DNA of 64,000 bases from Pseudomonas simiae. Its GTDB lineage: Bacteria > Pseudomonadota > Gammaproteobacteria > Pseudomonadales > Pseudomonadaceae. Location: assembly GCF_900111895.1 (NCBI RefSeq), contig NZ_FOKB01000002.1, forward strand, positions 558,001 through 622,000. Direction: 5' to 3'. A program made the translations under genes and the position numbers. Under the pieces are notes generated by a model. The model did not search any database. It saw only the letters and a list, made by a program, of their open reading frames with translations, and was not told the origin of the DNA. Shown here piece by piece: positions 9,210 through 18,518 of the stretch (positions are counted from its first letter, which is position 1; the number at the start of each line of letters is the position of its first letter).

Positions 9210-11072
9210 TCAGGCCACTTCGCCCGCTGCCCTGTACGCCTCATCAATCGCCGCATGGGCATACGCACTCCACGCCGCATCCGAGTTAGCGATACTCACA
9301 TGCCCCACCGGCTTTTTCGCCAGCTTCATCAACGCTTCGCTTTCATCGGCATCATCGAACAAGCTGTTGGAGAAGGTCGCATAACCGTGTGACCAGCGGT
9401 TGACAGTGATCGCCAGGATGTCGGTCTCATGGTTGAACCCACCCGGCCCGAGCATACGTTGCAACTGATCGCGCAACTGCGCCTCCAACTGCTCGAACGT
9501 CTGCCCATACAGTTTGCCCCGCCCGGCACGGGCCTGGTCGCGGGCGTTCATGCCGCTGTTGGGGCTGGTGGGCACGTAGACCATGTGCAAGCCGATCGGC
9601 TGTGTCGGGTCGCGCGGGTGGTCGTAGCCTCCCATGCTCACCGGGTAGTCCAACTTGATGCGGCTGTAAGGCTGGGTCGCCGCGTAGATCTCATGCACGC
9701 CCAGTGTCTGGAACGACTGCCAATTACGGATCACCACCTTGGTGTACACCAGCGGGTATTTTACGTTCTGGCTCAGGGCATGGGCCTGCGGCGCCGGCAG
9801 ATCCTTCAACAGGTACGGGATCATCATGTTGTAGCAGGCCAGGATGCAGCGTTTGCCGCGCACCTGTGCGAGTTGTCCGCCACGGCTGTAGCCGATATGC
9901 ACGCCGTTGTCGACGTTACGCACGCTGACCGCCGTGCTGTTCAAGCGCAATCGCACGGCTGCCTTGGGCTGGTCGAGCTTGGCGTAGTCGAACGTCGCCA
10001 GCACGATATCGTCCATGGTATGCCCTGGCGCCACGCCCGGGATCAGGCTGCGCACCAGCAAGCGCGCCACCGAGGCATTTCCATCGGGGAAGTGGTAGAT
10101 GTAGGGCTCTTCCATTTCCGCTGCCGCTTCTTCGCTGATGGGCGCCAGGTTCATCCCGGCAAAGCCTGGGAAACCCACGCTGTAGGCGTCAGCCGAAGCG
10201 ACGGCATCAATGCTCAACGCCATGAAGTCATTGGTGCGGCTCTGGAAATACTTCACCGCGCCTTCCGATAATCCTACGTTCTTGAGCAGAAAGTCGCGGT
10301 AGCTGGTTGCTGCCAAGTAGTCGGCCTTTTCTTCGGCAGTCTTGCCCGGCAGGTAATCCTTGGGCGCCATGTGCAGCTCGATCAGGGCCTGGCGGTCTGC
10401 CGCTGGCAATGGGAAGTCATTGATGAAATCGCGGATGGCGCGGGCATTCAGCTGGCCTGGTGCAACATCGTCAGCCACCATCGGGGTCGGGTCGCCGGTC
10501 ACCAGTTTGTCTTCGCCGAAGTTTTCCTTGTCGAAGAACACCCCGCGCGAGAGCCCCAGGCCTGGGTAGAACTGGCGATCGAAGGCGGTTTCAAAGCGCT
10601 TTATATTCACCCCGAGCGTTTTCAACAGCCCGTTCACTTCCTTGCTGTACAGGTGGTTGGGCGACTGGAAAGCCTCGCTCCCGCCGTAGCCGATGATCAT
10701 GCGGCCACCGGCCTGGAATTCGTTGCGCTTGGCGTGGCCGCCGAAGTCGTCGTGGTTTTCCAGGATCAGGATCTTCGCCTTGGGGTGTTTTTCGCGGTAG
10801 AACCACGCCGCCGACAAACCACTCAAGCCACCACCGACCACCACCAGGTCGTAATCCTCGGTGATCGGCAGTTTGTCGGTGTCGAACACCTTCTTTTCCC
10901 AGCCCATTTGGTGCGCCACTTCGAACGAGCCGGCATGGCTGCCGCGCAGGCCGGTGAGGGCAGGTGGGTAGTAACGGCCATCGGGGGCGGCTTGCAGGAT
11001 TTGCAGCGGGGTCATGCCAGCGGCAATCGTGATGGCGACGCCGTTGAGGAAGTCGCGGCGGGTGATATCCAT
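9210..11072 (-). CDS. spdH: Spermidine dehydrogenase SpdH
   Basis: FAD-dependent polyamine dehydrogenase. In P. aeruginosa SpdH cleaves spermidine to 1,3-diaminopropane and 4-aminobutyraldehyde. The 620-residue product carries a Tat signal (TRRDFLN followed by GVAITIAAG) and so probably acts in the periplasm. A Rossmann FAD site, LVVVGGGLSGLSAAW, is near residue 80, followed by an ENHDDFGGHAKRNEF segment of amine-oxidase type. The length equals that recalled for the P. aeruginosa protein. It is the last gene of the polyamine cluster, 63 bp after patD with a strong hairpin between. Its aldehyde product is the expected substrate of patD. Confidence 0.9.
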   Translation of the reverse strand: MDITRRDFLNGVAITIAAGMTPLQILQAAPDGRYYPPALTGLRGSHAGSFEVAHQMGWEKKVFDTDKLPITEDYDLVVVGGGLSGLSAAWFYREKHPKAKILILENHDDFGGHAKRNEFQAGGRMIIGYGGSEAFQSPNHLYSKEVNGLLKTLGVNIKRFETAFDRQFYPGLGLSRGVFFDKENFGEDKLVTGDPTPMVADDVAPGQLNARAIRDFINDFPLPAADRQALIELHMAPKDYLPGKTAEEKADYLAATSYRDFLLKNVGLSEGAVKYFQSRTNDFMALSIDAVASADAYSVGFPGFAGMNLAPISEEAAAEMEEPYIYHFPDGNASVARLLVRSLIPGVAPGHTMDDIVLATFDYAKLDQPKAAVRLRLNSTAVSVRNVDNGVHIGYSRGGQLAQVRGKRCILACYNMMIPYLLKDLPAPQAHALSQNVKYPLVYTKVVIRNWQSFQTLGVHEIYAATQPYSRIKLDYPVSMGGYDHPRDPTQPIGLHMVYVPTSPNSGMNARDQARAGRGKLYGQTFEQLEAQLRDQLQRMLGPGGFNHETDILAITVNRWSHGYATFSNSLFDDADESEALMKLAKKPVGHVSIANSDAAWSAYAHAAIDEAYRAAGEVA

Positions 11073-11102
11073 GGGAGATCCTGAAAATTATTGTTATAGG
11101 TT

Positions 11103-11127
11103 CCCGGCATCCAGAACGGATGCCGGG
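11103..11127 (-). terminator. Hairpin between patD and spdH
   Basis: A perfect 10-bp stem (CCCGGCATCC / GGATGCCGGG) with a five-base loop, just after the patD stop. No T run follows on the minus strand, so it is either a weak terminator or attenuator, or an mRNA-stabilising element between the two genes. Confidence 0.5.
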
Positions 11128-11135
11128 TTAAATCG

Positions 11136-12560
11136 TCAGTGCTTGAACATCACATGGCGCACGCTGGTGTAGTCCTCCAACCCATACATGGACATGTCCT
11201 TGCCATACCCGGACAGTTTCTGACCGCCGTGGGGCATTTCGCTGACGAGCATGAAGTGGGTATTCACCCACGTGCAGCCGTACTGCAGGCGTGCGGCCAA
11301 GCGGTGGGCGCGTCCTACATCGGCGGTCCACACGGACGACGCCAGGCCGTAGTCCGAATCGTTGGCCCAACCGAGCACCTGCGCTTCATCAGTGAACCGG
11401 GTCACCGATACCACCGGCCCGAACACTTCGCGGCGCACGATCTCATCGTCCTGCTGCGCGTCGGCCAGCACGGTCGGTTCAAAGAAGAAGCCATTGCCTT
11501 CCACCGCCTTGCCGCCGGTGACCAGGCGAATGTGCGACTGCGCCACGGCGCGTTCGACGAAACCTGCGACACGGTCGCGATGCTGCGCGGTAATCAATGG
11601 GCCCAGCTCGGTGGCCGGGTCATCCTGCAAGCCGTACTTGATGCTGGCGACCGCCGCGCCGAGTTTCTCGACAAACTGCTCGTAGATCTCCGCTTGCGCG
11701 TAAATCCGACAGGCTGCGGTGCAATCCTGACCGGCGTTATAGAAGCCGAAGGTGCGGATGCCTTCCACGGCGGCGTCGATGTCCGCGTCGCTGAAGATGA
11801 TCACTGGCGCCTTGCCACCCAGCTCCATGTGCATGCGCTTCACGCTGTCGGCGGTGCTGGAGATGATGTTTGCGCCGGTGGCGATGGAGCCGGTCAGCGA
11901 CACCATGCGCACTTTCGGGTGGTTCACCAGCGGGCTGCCGACGGTTGGCCCGCGGCCGAACACCAGGTTGAGCACACCGGCCGGGAAGAGGTCAGCGGCC
12001 AGTTCGACCATGCGCAGGGCCGTCAGCGGGGTTTGTTCCGACGGCTTGAGCACCACGGTATTGCCGGCGGCGAGGGCCGGGGCGATTTTCCAGGCAACCA
12101 TCATCAGTGGGTAGTTCCACGGTGCGATGGACGCAATCACGCCCACCGGGTCGCGGCGGATCATCGAGGTGTGGCCGGGCAGGTATTCACCGCCTGCCGA
12201 ACCGCTCATGCAACGGCTGGCGCCGGCAAAGAAACGGAATACATCGGCAATCGCCGGGATCTCATCATTCAAGGCGGCGCTGTAGGGCTTGCCGCAGTTG
12301 TCCGATTCCAGCTGGGCCAGCTCTTCGCCGTGGGCTTCGATCACGTCCGCCAGTTTCAGCAGCAACAGCGAGCGGTCTTTGGGTGCGGTTTGCGACCAGC
12401 TTTCGAACGCCGCATCGGCTGCGCGCACGGCGGCGTCGACCTGGGCTTCGCTGGCTTCGTTGATTTCCACCAGCACGCGGCCGAGCGCCGGGTTGAATAC
12501 AGCCTGGGCCGGGCCTTCGCCTTCTACCAGTTGGCCGTTGATCAGCAGTTTGGTTTGCAT
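11136..12560 (-). CDS. patD: Gamma-aminobutyraldehyde dehydrogenase (PatD/YdcW-type)
   Basis: NAD-dependent aldehyde dehydrogenase predicted to oxidise 4-aminobutyraldehyde to GABA in the cytoplasm. The 474-residue protein has the full ALDH fold: PWNYPLMM, the NAD-binding SLTGSIATG stretch, the catalytic Glu region MELGGKAP, and the catalytic Cys in [15 protein letters not shown]. That last form is typical of the aminobutyraldehyde branch. AGGAG lies seven bases before the ATG at 12560. The order ydcSTUV-patD equals the E. coli operon. A second paralogue (16928-18415) flanks the transporter on the other side. Confidence 0.85.
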   Translation of the reverse strand: MQTKLLINGQLVEGEGPAQAVFNPALGRVLVEINEASEAQVDAAVRAADAAFESWSQTAPKDRSLLLLKLADVIEAHGEELAQLESDNCGKPYSAALNDEIPAIADVFRFFAGASRCMSGSAGGEYLPGHTSMIRRDPVGVIASIAPWNYPLMMVAWKIAPALAAGNTVVLKPSEQTPLTALRMVELAADLFPAGVLNLVFGRGPTVGSPLVNHPKVRMVSLTGSIATGANIISSTADSVKRMHMELGGKAPVIIFSDADIDAAVEGIRTFGFYNAGQDCTAACRIYAQAEIYEQFVEKLGAAVASIKYGLQDDPATELGPLITAQHRDRVAGFVERAVAQSHIRLVTGGKAVEGNGFFFEPTVLADAQQDDEIVRREVFGPVVSVTRFTDEAQVLGWANDSDYGLASSVWTADVGRAHRLAARLQYGCTWVNTHFMLVSEMPHGGQKLSGYGKDMSMYGLEDYTSVRHVMFKH

Positions 12561-12611
12561 GGTTCAGCTCTCCTAAAACGAGTGTTTACCCCTGAGCAAA
12601 TGCGGTTCAAA

Positions 12612-12701
12612 TGTGGGCGCTGGCTTGCCCGCGACAGCGGTGGATCAGCCAGCCGATTCATCAACTGACAGCCTGCGATCGCAGGCAAGCCAGCTCCCAC
12701 A
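12612..12701. repeat. REP-type inverted pair
   Basis: GTGGGCGCTGGCTTGCCCGCGA and GCAGGCAAGCCAGCTCCCAC as opposed arms in the ydcV-patD gap. It separates the two stretches of the polyamine cluster and may lower read-through. Confidence 0.9.
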
Positions 12702-12737
12702 CTGATCCGTGTTTCTTCAGTGGCAGGGTCTTGTCAG

Positions 12738-13547
12738 TTATTTACCGCCACTCCCCGCCACGCTTTCACCGCCGCGGGTCAGGTAATAGGCACCGAGAAT
12801 CGGGAACATCGTCACCAGCATCACCAGCATGGCGACCACGTTGGTCACCGGCACATCCCGTGGGCGGCTGAGCTGGTTGAGCAGCCACAAGGGCAAGGTG
12901 CGCTCGTGGCCGGCGGTGAAGGTGGTGACGATGATTTCGTCGAACGACAGCGCAAAGGCGAGCATGCCGCCGGCCAGCAGTGCCGAGCCCAGGTTGGGCA
13001 TGATGATGTAGCGGAAGGTCTGCCAGCCGTCGGCACCCAGGTCCATCGACGCTTCGATCAGGCTGTGGGAGGTGCGGCGCAAGCGTGCGATGACGTTGTT
13101 GTAGACGATCACTACGCAGAAGGTCGCGTGGCCGACGATGATGGTGAACATCCCCGGCTCGATGCCCAGCGTCTTGAAAGTCGCCAGCAACGCGATACCG
13201 GTGATGATCCCCGGCAGCGCAATCGGCAGGATCAACATCAGCGACACACCTTGCTTGCCGAAGAACTCGCGGCGATACAGCGCAGCCGAGGCCAGGGTGC
13301 CGAGCACCATGGCAATCAGGGTAGCGATGGCCGCAATCTGCAACGACAGCTTGATGGCTTCCAGCACGTCCGGCCGGGCGAACGCCACGCTGAACCACTT
13401 CAGGGTGAAGCCCTGGGGCGGAAAGCTGAACGCGGCTTCTTCGGTATTGAAGGCGTAGAGAAAGATGATCAGGATCGGGAAGTGCAGAAACACCAACCCG
13501 CCCCAGGCTGCAATCTTCAGACTCATACTTGATTTTTCAGAGTGCAT
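12738..13547 (-). CDS. ydcV: ABC transporter permease (YdcV/PotC-type)
   Basis: Inner-membrane permease of a spermidine/putrescine-type ABC importer. The 269-residue product has six hydrophobic helices and the EAA loop form [22 protein letters not shown]. The start at 13547 overlaps the end of ydcU by 11 bases; an internal ATG at 13526 (MSLKIAAW) is an alternative. Overlap implies translational coupling. Transport specificity beyond polyamine-like cations is inferred from the cluster. Confidence 0.88.
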   Translation of the reverse strand: MHSEKSSMSLKIAAWGGLVFLHFPILIIFLYAFNTEEAAFSFPPQGFTLKWFSVAFARPDVLEAIKLSLQIAAIATLIAMVLGTLASAALYRREFFGKQGVSLMLILPIALPGIITGIALLATFKTLGIEPGMFTIIVGHATFCVVIVYNNVIARLRRTSHSLIEASMDLGADGWQTFRYIIMPNLGSALLAGGMLAFALSFDEIIVTTFTAGHERTLPLWLLNQLSRPRDVPVTNVVAMLVMLVTMFPILGAYYLTRGGESVAGSGGK

Positions 13548-14466
13548 CGAAGGCCCCCAGGCGTTTGACGATGGACAGGTAAACCGCGATCAGCACGATC
13601 GGTACCAGAGTGAACGCCGCCGCCATGGGCATGTTGCCGATGGCGCCTTGCTGGGCGTAGACCATGCCGCCGACGAAGTAGCCGGGCGGGCCCACCAATT
13701 GCGGCACGATGAAGTCGCCCAGCGTCAGCGAGAAGGTAAAGATGGAGCCGGCGGCAATCCCCGGAATCGACAGTGGCAGGATCACCTGCATGAAGGTCTG
13801 ACGCGGCTTGGCGCCAAGATCCGCCGAGGCTTGCAGCAACGACGGCGGCAGTCGTTCCAGGGACGCCTGGATCGGCAGGATCATGAACGGCAGCCAGATG
13901 TAAACGAACACCATGAAGCGCCCCAGGTGCGAGGTGCTCAAGGTGCTGCCGCCCACGCCGGGAATGCCCAGCACGAACTGCAACACCGGCTCCAGGCCCA
14001 GGTGCTGCACGAACCACTGCGCTACGCCGCCCTTGGCCAGCAGCAAGGTCCAGGCATAGGCCTTGACGATGTAGCTGGCCCACATCGGCATCATCACCGC
14101 GATGTAGAAAAACGCCTTGGTCTTGCCCGTGGTGTAGCGCGCCATGTAGTAGGCAATCGGGAAAGCAACGATGGCGCTGGCGATCGACACCGCGATCGCC
14201 ATGCTCAGGGTGCGCACGATGATGTCGAAGTTCGACGGCTGGAACAGCGCGGCGAAGTTGGCCAGGGTCAGGTCCGGCGTGACCGCCATGGTGAAGTCGT
14301 CAAACGTATAGAAGCCTTGCCACAGCAGGGTCAGCAGCGAACCCAGGTAGATCGCGCCGAACCAGATCAACGGCGGCACCAGCAGCATCGCCAGGTAGAG
14401 GTTGGGCTTGCGGTACAGCAGGTTGGAAAACCTGCGCATCGGCGGTTGGGAAAGGGCCAGGCTCAT
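13537..14466 (-). CDS. ydcU: ABC transporter permease (YdcU/PotB-type)
   Basis: First permease of the same importer, 309 residues. It has about six hydrophobic helices and the EAA motif form [22 protein letters not shown] near residue 210, the site that contacts the ATPase. The start ATG lies one base after the ydcT stop, and the end overlaps ydcV, so ydcT-ydcU-ydcV are read as one coupled unit. Confidence 0.88.
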   Translation of the reverse strand: MSLALSQPPMRRFSNLLYRKPNLYLAMLLVPPLIWFGAIYLGSLLTLLWQGFYTFDDFTMAVTPDLTLANFAALFQPSNFDIIVRTLSMAIAVSIASAIVAFPIAYYMARYTTGKTKAFFYIAVMMPMWASYIVKAYAWTLLLAKGGVAQWFVQHLGLEPVLQFVLGIPGVGGSTLSTSHLGRFMVFVYIWLPFMILPIQASLERLPPSLLQASADLGAKPRQTFMQVILPLSIPGIAAGSIFTFSLTLGDFIVPQLVGPPGYFVGGMVYAQQGAIGNMPMAAAFTLVPIVLIAVYLSIVKRLGAFDAL

Positions 14467-14467
14467 G

Positions 14468-15502
14468 TCACACCTCGCCTGCGATATCGGTCAGCGGCAC
14501 CATGGCTTCACGGGCCCAGCGCGCGGTGAGGGTCTGGCCGACCTGGTGCCCGGCAGTGGTGTCCAGCCACTGGTTGTTGGCGCGGCTGATATTCAGGGCC
14601 TGGCCGTTTTCCAGCTTCAATTCATAGCGGGTGGCGCTGCCCTGGTACTGGATATCGTGGAGCAAACCGCTGATTTCCACTTCGCCGGTGCCCAGCGGGC
14701 CTTCGGCAAACCGCACATGTTCCGGGCGGATCGAGAAGGGTTGCGCGGTGCCGCCGAGGCGCTGGGCCAGCTCGCCACGAATCACGTTGGAGGTGCCGAC
14801 GAACTCGGCGACGAACGACGTGGCCGGTTTCATATAGAGGTTGCGCGGCGTGTCGACCTGTTCGATGTGGCCTTTGTTGAACACCGCTACGCGGTCGGAC
14901 ATCGACAACGCTTCGGTCTGGTCGTGGGTCACGAAGATAAAGGTGATGCCCAGTTGGCGTTGCAGCTTCTTCAACTCACTTTGCATCTGCTCGCGCAGCT
15001 TGAGGTCGAGGGCTCCCAGGGGTTCATCGAGCAGCAACACCCGTGGGCGGTTGACCAGAGCGCGAGCCAGGGCGACACGTTGGCGTTGGCCGCCGGAGAG
15101 CTGTACCGGCTTGCGGTCGCCATAGCCGCCGAGGGCGACCATTCCCAGGGCTTCTTCGGCACGGTTCATACGCTCGGTCTTGCCCACGCCCTTGACCTTG
15201 AGGCCGTAGGCCACGTTGTCGCGCACATTCATATGGGGGAACAGTGCGTAATCCTGGAATACAGTGTTGACGTCACGCTGATACGGCGGCAACCCCGCGG
15301 CTTCCTCGCCATGGATGCGGATCGAGCCCGCGCTCGGCTGCTCGAACCCGGCTATCAGGCGCAGGCAGGTGGTCTTGCCCGAGCCGGAAGGGCCGAGCAT
15401 GGAAAAGAACTCGCCGTCCTGGATATCGATGGAAACCCGGTCAACGGCTTTCACTTCGCCGAACTGACGGGAAACGTGAGTGAATTGGACTGCAAGCGTC
15501 AT
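14468..15502 (-). CDS. ydcT: ABC transporter ATP-binding protein (YdcT/PotA-type)
   Basis: ATPase of the polyamine-type importer, 344 residues. Walker A is GPSGSGKTT, the ABC signature is LSGGQRQR, Walker B is RVLLLDEP, and the H-loop is FIFVTHDQTEA. A C-terminal TOBE-like domain (FSIRPEHVRF...) follows. The frame opens at a TTG further upstream; the ATG at 15502 has GGAG nine bases before it and is chosen. It is followed immediately by the two permease genes. Confidence 0.92.
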   Translation of the reverse strand: MTLAVQFTHVSRQFGEVKAVDRVSIDIQDGEFFSMLGPSGSGKTTCLRLIAGFEQPSAGSIRIHGEEAAGLPPYQRDVNTVFQDYALFPHMNVRDNVAYGLKVKGVGKTERMNRAEEALGMVALGGYGDRKPVQLSGGQRQRVALARALVNRPRVLLLDEPLGALDLKLREQMQSELKKLQRQLGITFIFVTHDQTEALSMSDRVAVFNKGHIEQVDTPRNLYMKPATSFVAEFVGTSNVIRGELAQRLGGTAQPFSIRPEHVRFAEGPLGTGEVEISGLLHDIQYQGSATRYELKLENGQALNISRANNQWLDTTAGHQVGQTLTARWAREAMVPLTDIAGEV

Positions 15503-15589
15503 GGTGCGGTGCTCCAAAAAGGCGCGGGTCGTCGCAGCGGCCCGGCCTGGACTTCTGAAAAAACGGGGTAGCGGTGTACGCGGTCAAAA

Positions 15590-15678
15590 TGTGGGAGCGG
15601 GCTTGCTCGCGAATGTGGTGTTTCAGCCAACACATCTGTAACTGACCCACCGCTTTCGCGAGCAAGCCCGCTCCCACC
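15590..15678. repeat. REP-type inverted pair
   Basis: GTGGGAGCGGGCTTGCTCGCGA and its exact complement at the far end. GCTCGCGAA class, in the ydcS-ydcT gap. It may form the 3' end of a separately abundant ydcS mRNA, as is common after binding-protein genes. Confidence 0.92.
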
Positions 15679-15703
15679 TTTTGTCCTGCGTTGTCAGGAA
15701 GGC

Positions 15704-16855
15704 TTAGCGGCCACCCATGATCGCGATGTAATCCTGGGTCCAGCGGCTGTACGGCACGAACTTGCCGCCTTCAGCCTGCGGGGTTTTCCAGAAGGCGATC
15801 TTTTCGAACTGGTCGAAACCGTTGGTCTTGCAACCCTCGGCGCCGAGCAACTCGCTTTCCTTGCACGCCGCGGGCACCGCCGGCAGCGAACCGAACCAGG
15901 CGGCAACGTCGCCCTGGACTTTTGGCTGCAGCGACCAGTCCATCCACTTGTAGGCGCAGTTCGGGTGCTTGGCCTCGGTGTGCAACATGGTGGTGTCGGC
16001 CCAGCCAGTGGCGCCTTCCTTAGGAATGGTCGAGGCAATCGGCTGCTTCTCGTTCTGCAGGCCGTTGACCTGATACGGCCAGGCGCTGGAGGCCACCACA
16101 CCTTCGTTCTTGAAGTCACTCATTTGCACGGTGGTGTCGTGCCAGTAGCGGTGGATCAGCGGTTGCTGGGCGCGCAGCAGTTCGAGCACGGCCTTGTACT
16201 GGGTTTCGGTCAGTTCGTAGGGGTTCTGGATGCCCAGTTCCGGCTTGGTCGATTTGAGGTACAGCGCCGCATCGGCGATGTAGATCGGGCCGTCATACGC
16301 TTGCACGCGGCCTTTGTTCGGCTTGCCGTCCGGCAGGTTCTGCGGGTCGAAAATGACATTCCAACTGGTGGGCGCGGTCTTGAACACGTTGGTGTTGTAC
16401 ATCAACACGTTCGGGCCCCACTGGTACGGGGTGCCATAGGTTTGTTGGCCGACCACGTACCACGGCGCATCTTTCAGGCGTGGGTCGATGTTCTTCCAAT
16501 TGGGAATCAGCGCGGTGTTGATCGGCTGCACGCGCTTGCCGACGATCAACCGCAGTGACGCATCGCCCGACGCGGTCACCAGGTCATACCCGCCCTTGGC
16601 CATCAGGCTGACCATTTCGTCAGAGGTGGCGGCGGTTTTCACATTGACCTTGCAGCCGGTTTCCTTCTCGAAACCGGTGACCCAGTCGTAGGCCTTGTCA
16701 CTTTCGCCACGTTCGATATAGCCGGGCCAGGCGACGATATCCAGCTGGCCTTCACCGGCGCCCACCGCTTTGAGCGGTTCGGCGGCCTGGAGGCTGGCGC
16801 TGGCCAGCAGCGCGGTGGTCAGGGCACTGAGCAGTGCGGTCTTGTGCGCAGACAT
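15704..16855 (-). CDS. ydcS: Polyamine-type ABC transporter substrate-binding protein (YdcS)
   Basis: Periplasmic binding protein, 383 residues, with a Sec signal peptide (basic start, hydrophobic core, cleavage after LQAAEP near residue 25). The sequence closely follows what is recalled of E. coli YdcS along its length, for example IVAWPGYIERGE, KTAATSDEMVSLM and the C-terminal FVPYSRWTQDYIAIMGGR. It belongs to the PotD/PotF superfamily. E. coli YdcS has also been reported to have polyhydroxybutyrate synthase activity. It is the first transporter gene of the cluster. A REP pair separates it from ydcT. Confidence 0.9.
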   Translation of the reverse strand: MSAHKTALLSALTTALLASASLQAAEPLKAVGAGEGQLDIVAWPGYIERGESDKAYDWVTGFEKETGCKVNVKTAATSDEMVSLMAKGGYDLVTASGDASLRLIVGKRVQPINTALIPNWKNIDPRLKDAPWYVVGQQTYGTPYQWGPNVLMYNTNVFKTAPTSWNVIFDPQNLPDGKPNKGRVQAYDGPIYIADAALYLKSTKPELGIQNPYELTETQYKAVLELLRAQQPLIHRYWHDTTVQMSDFKNEGVVASSAWPYQVNGLQNEKQPIASTIPKEGATGWADTTMLHTEAKHPNCAYKWMDWSLQPKVQGDVAAWFGSLPAVPAACKESELLGAEGCKTNGFDQFEKIAFWKTPQAEGGKFVPYSRWTQDYIAIMGGR

Positions 16856-16927
16856 GGGGGTTCCCTCTTCTTTAATTATGGTCGGGGCAGTGTTTGAAGC
16901 CGGTAACGCAAAAGCTTAATTGTTGTT

Positions 16928-18415
16928 TTAAAGATGCTGGCCGTGGCGCGCCATGATGTGGCGCACCACGCTGTAGTCCTGCAGCGAATCGCTGGACAGA
17001 TCTTTCCCATACCCCGAGCGCTTCAAGCCGCCGTGGGGCATTTCGCTGACCAGCATGAAATGGCTGTTGATCCAGGTGCAGCCGTATTGCAGGCGCGCCG
17101 CCACCTGCATGGCCTTATCAAGGTTCTGGGTCCATACCGAGGACGCCAGGCCGTATTCGGAATCGTTGGCCCAGTCCACCGCCTGTTCCAGCTCATCGAA
17201 GCGCGTCACCGTGACCACCGGGCCGAACACTTCGCGCTGCACGATTTCGTCGTTCTGTTTACAGCCGGCGAGCAGGGTGGGCTGGTAATAGAAGCCCGCG
17301 CCGGAATGCACGGCGGCACCGGTGATGCGTTCGATATGCGGTTGGCCGAGGGCACGCTCGACAAAACTGGCGACCCGGTCGCGCTGGCGCGTGCTGATCA
17401 GCGGGCCGAGTTCATTGTCGGCATCACGTTTACCGGCAAAACGCAGGCTGCTGACCGCTGCGCCCAGCTCGGCGACCAGTTTGTCGTGGATACCGGCCTG
17501 GGCGTAGATGCGGCACGCGGCAGTGCAGTCCTGACCGGCGTTGTAATAGCCGTAGGCGCGTACCCCGTCGACCACGGCGTGCAGGTCGGCGTCGTTGCAT
17601 ACGATCACCGGGGCCTTGCCGCCCAGTTCCAGGTGCGTGCGTTTTAGGGTTTTTGAGGCGGCTTGCAGAATCTTCTGCCCGGTGACGATATCGCCGGTCA
17701 ACGAAACCATGCGCACTTTGGGATGGCTGACCAAGTGACTGCCAACGCCTTCGCCGCCGCCGCACAGAATGTTGATCACGCCGCGTGGCAACAGTTCTTT
17801 CAGGACCGGAGCCAGGGCCAGGATCGACAGCGGCGTGTGTTCCGATGGTTTGAACACCAACGTATTACCGGCGGCCAGGGCTGGGGCGATTTTCCACGCA
17901 GCCATCATCAGCGGGTAGTTCCACGGCGCAATGGATGCCACCACGCCAATCGGGTCGCGACGCACCATGCTGGTGTAGCCCGGCAGGTATTCACCGCTCA
18001 GTTGTCCGGTCTGGCAGCGCACGGCGCCGGCGAAGAAACGGAACACGTCGACGGTGGCGCTCAAGTCATCCTGGCGGGCCAGGTGCAACGGCTTGCCGCA
18101 GTTCAGGGACTCCAGGCGGGCCAGGTAGTCGGCTTGTTTTTCGATGGCGTCGGCAATGCCGAGCAGGATGTTCGAGCGTTGCTGCGGCGTGGTACGCGAC
18201 CAACCGGCAAAGGCGCGGTGGGCGGCGAGGATCGCGGTTTCCACCTGCTCGGCGCTGGCTTCGGCGATTTGGGTAAGCACTTCACCGGTGGCCGGGTTGA
18301 GAATCGGCTCGGCAAAACCCTGGCCATGAACCAGTTCGCCGTCGATCAGCAACGCAGTGAGTAGCGGGGTGGGCGCGCCGGGCATTTTTCGCGATCTCTT
18401 TTCTTGTGTGGCCAT
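16928..18415 (-). CDS. Second aminobutyraldehyde dehydrogenase-like ALDH
   Basis: Aldehyde dehydrogenase of 495 residues, paralogous to the patD product encoded at 11136-12560. The motifs [20 protein letters not shown] and [19 protein letters not shown] are shared almost word for word. Both catalytic residues (Glu in ELGGK, Cys in GQDC) are present. It has an extra N-terminal segment of about 20 mostly basic residues, not a clear signal peptide. It is first in the operon after the LysR gene. Two such enzymes around one transporter suggest two aminoaldehydes are handled, perhaps 4-aminobutanal and 3-aminopropanal. That split is inference. Confidence 0.85.
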   Translation of the reverse strand: MATQEKRSRKMPGAPTPLLTALLIDGELVHGQGFAEPILNPATGEVLTQIAEASAEQVETAILAAHRAFAGWSRTTPQQRSNILLGIADAIEKQADYLARLESLNCGKPLHLARQDDLSATVDVFRFFAGAVRCQTGQLSGEYLPGYTSMVRRDPIGVVASIAPWNYPLMMAAWKIAPALAAGNTLVFKPSEHTPLSILALAPVLKELLPRGVINILCGGGEGVGSHLVSHPKVRMVSLTGDIVTGQKILQAASKTLKRTHLELGGKAPVIVCNDADLHAVVDGVRAYGYYNAGQDCTAACRIYAQAGIHDKLVAELGAAVSSLRFAGKRDADNELGPLISTRQRDRVASFVERALGQPHIERITGAAVHSGAGFYYQPTLLAGCKQNDEIVQREVFGPVVTVTRFDELEQAVDWANDSEYGLASSVWTQNLDKAMQVAARLQYGCTWINSHFMLVSEMPHGGLKRSGYGKDLSSDSLQDYSVVRHIMARHGQHL

Positions 18416-18432
18416 GGGCGTTCTCTTACAAG

Positions 18433-18480
18433 GCGCCTGACCTTCTCTTATGGGATGAACAGAGACTAGAGGTCAGGCGC
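18433..18480. promoter_or_regulatory. 11-bp inverted repeat upstream of the second ALDH gene
   Basis: GCGCCTGACCT at 18433-18443 and AGGTCAGGCGC at 18470-18480, perfect arms with 26 bp between, in the 103-bp gap between lysR and the ALDH gene. It could be a regulator binding site for the polyamine operon or a 5'-UTR hairpin. No T run follows, so a terminator is less likely. Confidence 0.5.
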
Positions 18481-18518
18481 GAGGTCAACAAATACTAAAT
18501 ACTGAATGCAGCATTCGA

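Noticed and set aside
18504..18516. GAATGC-A-GCATTC palindrome next to the lysR stop
   Set aside because: Six-base arms with a one-base centre cannot form a useful hairpin, and there is no independent sign that it is an operator.
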